Below are positions 63,331-64,000 of a stretch of DNA of 64,000 bases, one piece after another. The position numbers and the translations under genes were made by a program. The stretch is from assembly GCA_963989245.1 (NCBI GenBank), contig OZ022346.1, positions 4,017,881-4,081,880 on the forward strand, written 5' to 3'. The stretch is from Nansenia antarctica (Eukaryota; Chordata; Actinopteri; Argentiniformes; Microstomatidae). The notes beneath the pieces were generated by a model. That model had not been told where the DNA came from and ran no database searches. It saw only the letters and a list, made by a program, of their open reading frames with translations. Each line of letters begins with the position of its first letter. The stretch's first letter is position 1.

Positions 63331-64000
63331 GACACACATCAATGCCCTCTCTCTCCCTGGGTGAAGACAGCGTCAGCAGATCTACAGGCAGCCAGCAGCT
63401 CCATCTCAACATCTCTTTAACTCTTCTTATCCACCTAATTTTTCTGGTTTTCTGCTCGAAATGACATGCCCACAGTGAATATAGAATATCTCCACAATGA
63501 CAAGGGCCTTCATAATGATATTGTTATCAAATGAAAGCTAACACCTGTGGGGTGGCTGTAGAAGTGTCAGAATCAAAATCTATGTTACTGTGTCAGAGCA
63601 AATAGAGCTAGAACATTATAAAACATCTCAAATTCAGTCTCCGCCTAAAAAAACAACAGCTTTTACAGTGAATATCACCTTGGAAACCTGATAACCAAGC
63701 CCAAATCATCTAGGAATCAGTACTCCAGGGTCTTATTAGTACTTGTGCCAAAGTTGATGCTAGTAATGTGAGCAAATGCAACTTTGTACCTGTTTTAGTA
63801 CAGGTATGTTTAGGCGGACACCTATATGTTTAGGCCATTTGGAGATATTTTGGCACCATCTTTGACCTTTGACCTTTCTCATGTATCAGTTTTTTTTTTA
63901 TTTTTATTTTTTTTTGGGTTGGCCGACCAATGGTATGGAAATTTGGCGTTGAAACCGGACATGACACATTCTCCAGTTGGAGAAAACTGGATGTGACTTA
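63331..64000. other. Unassigned DNA to the window end
   Basis: No coding sequence or repeat family recognised. A T-rich stretch lies at 63889-63915. Confidence 0.5.

Overview
This window looks like teleost fish nuclear DNA. The evidence is a three-exon C2H2 zinc-finger gene with GT-AG introns, terminal exons of a Rho-kinase gene closest to ROCK2, and a dense mix of fish-type repeats: L2/CR1-group LINE tails, Tc1, hAT, piggyBac-like and Harbinger-like elements, long CA, GA and TA microsatellites, and retroviral proviruses. A clupeiform or similar repeat-rich fish is possible, but the sequence alone does not fix the species.

Region by region. Bases 1-6.9 kb hold a zinc-finger gene on the + strand, with coding exons 1872-2536, 3165-3367 and 5573-6879, phase-consistent at both junctions and encoding 14 fingers. 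Its introns contain several minisatellites. From 7-12 kb there is a pile of transposon remnants: a solo LTR with a 5-bp target duplication, LINE ends, and a terminal-inverted-repeat element. At 11.96 kb the 5' leader of the zinc-finger gene recurs, but that second copy runs into a 1-kb telomere-motif minisatellite and then a retrovirus. From 13.3-23.7 kb lies an old, broken class I endogenous retrovirus on the - strand (gag, protease, RT, RNase H, integrase, env, one LTR), interrupted by at least three insertions. From 24.2-33.8 kb come the last exons of a rock2-like gene (24234-24501, 28561-28780 and a candidate terminal exon at 33733 that supplies only the last codon and the stop), with Harbinger-like, piggyBac-like, L2 and hAT elements in its introns.

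The most striking content is at 33.8-48.9 kb. Two young proviruses of one family lie in the same orientation (33837-39390 and 42572-48880). Each has LTRs that read identical by eye and a perfect 4-bp target duplication. Both have an intact, N-myristoylation-type gag followed in frame by a UAG stop, a protease remnant without a recognisable catalytic Asp, no reverse transcriptase, RNase H, and only the start of integrase. The shared deletions suggest a non-autonomous, Gag-encoding retroviral lineage mobilised by a helper. One copy sits about 100 bp after the inferred rock2 stop.

From 49-64 kb there is a possible small three-exon gene (60 codons), a Tc1 element with a nested insertion, LINE fragments, the last two exons of an unidentified single-pass membrane protein (56396-56559 and 57046-57189), and two large 30-bp minisatellites at 59-62.6 kb. 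These minisatellites are in-frame amplifications of a short piece of LINE coding sequence.

Limits: homology was judged by eye. Family names for transposons and the ROCK2 and tRNA-Arg assignments come from recognising conserved residues or bases, not from a search.
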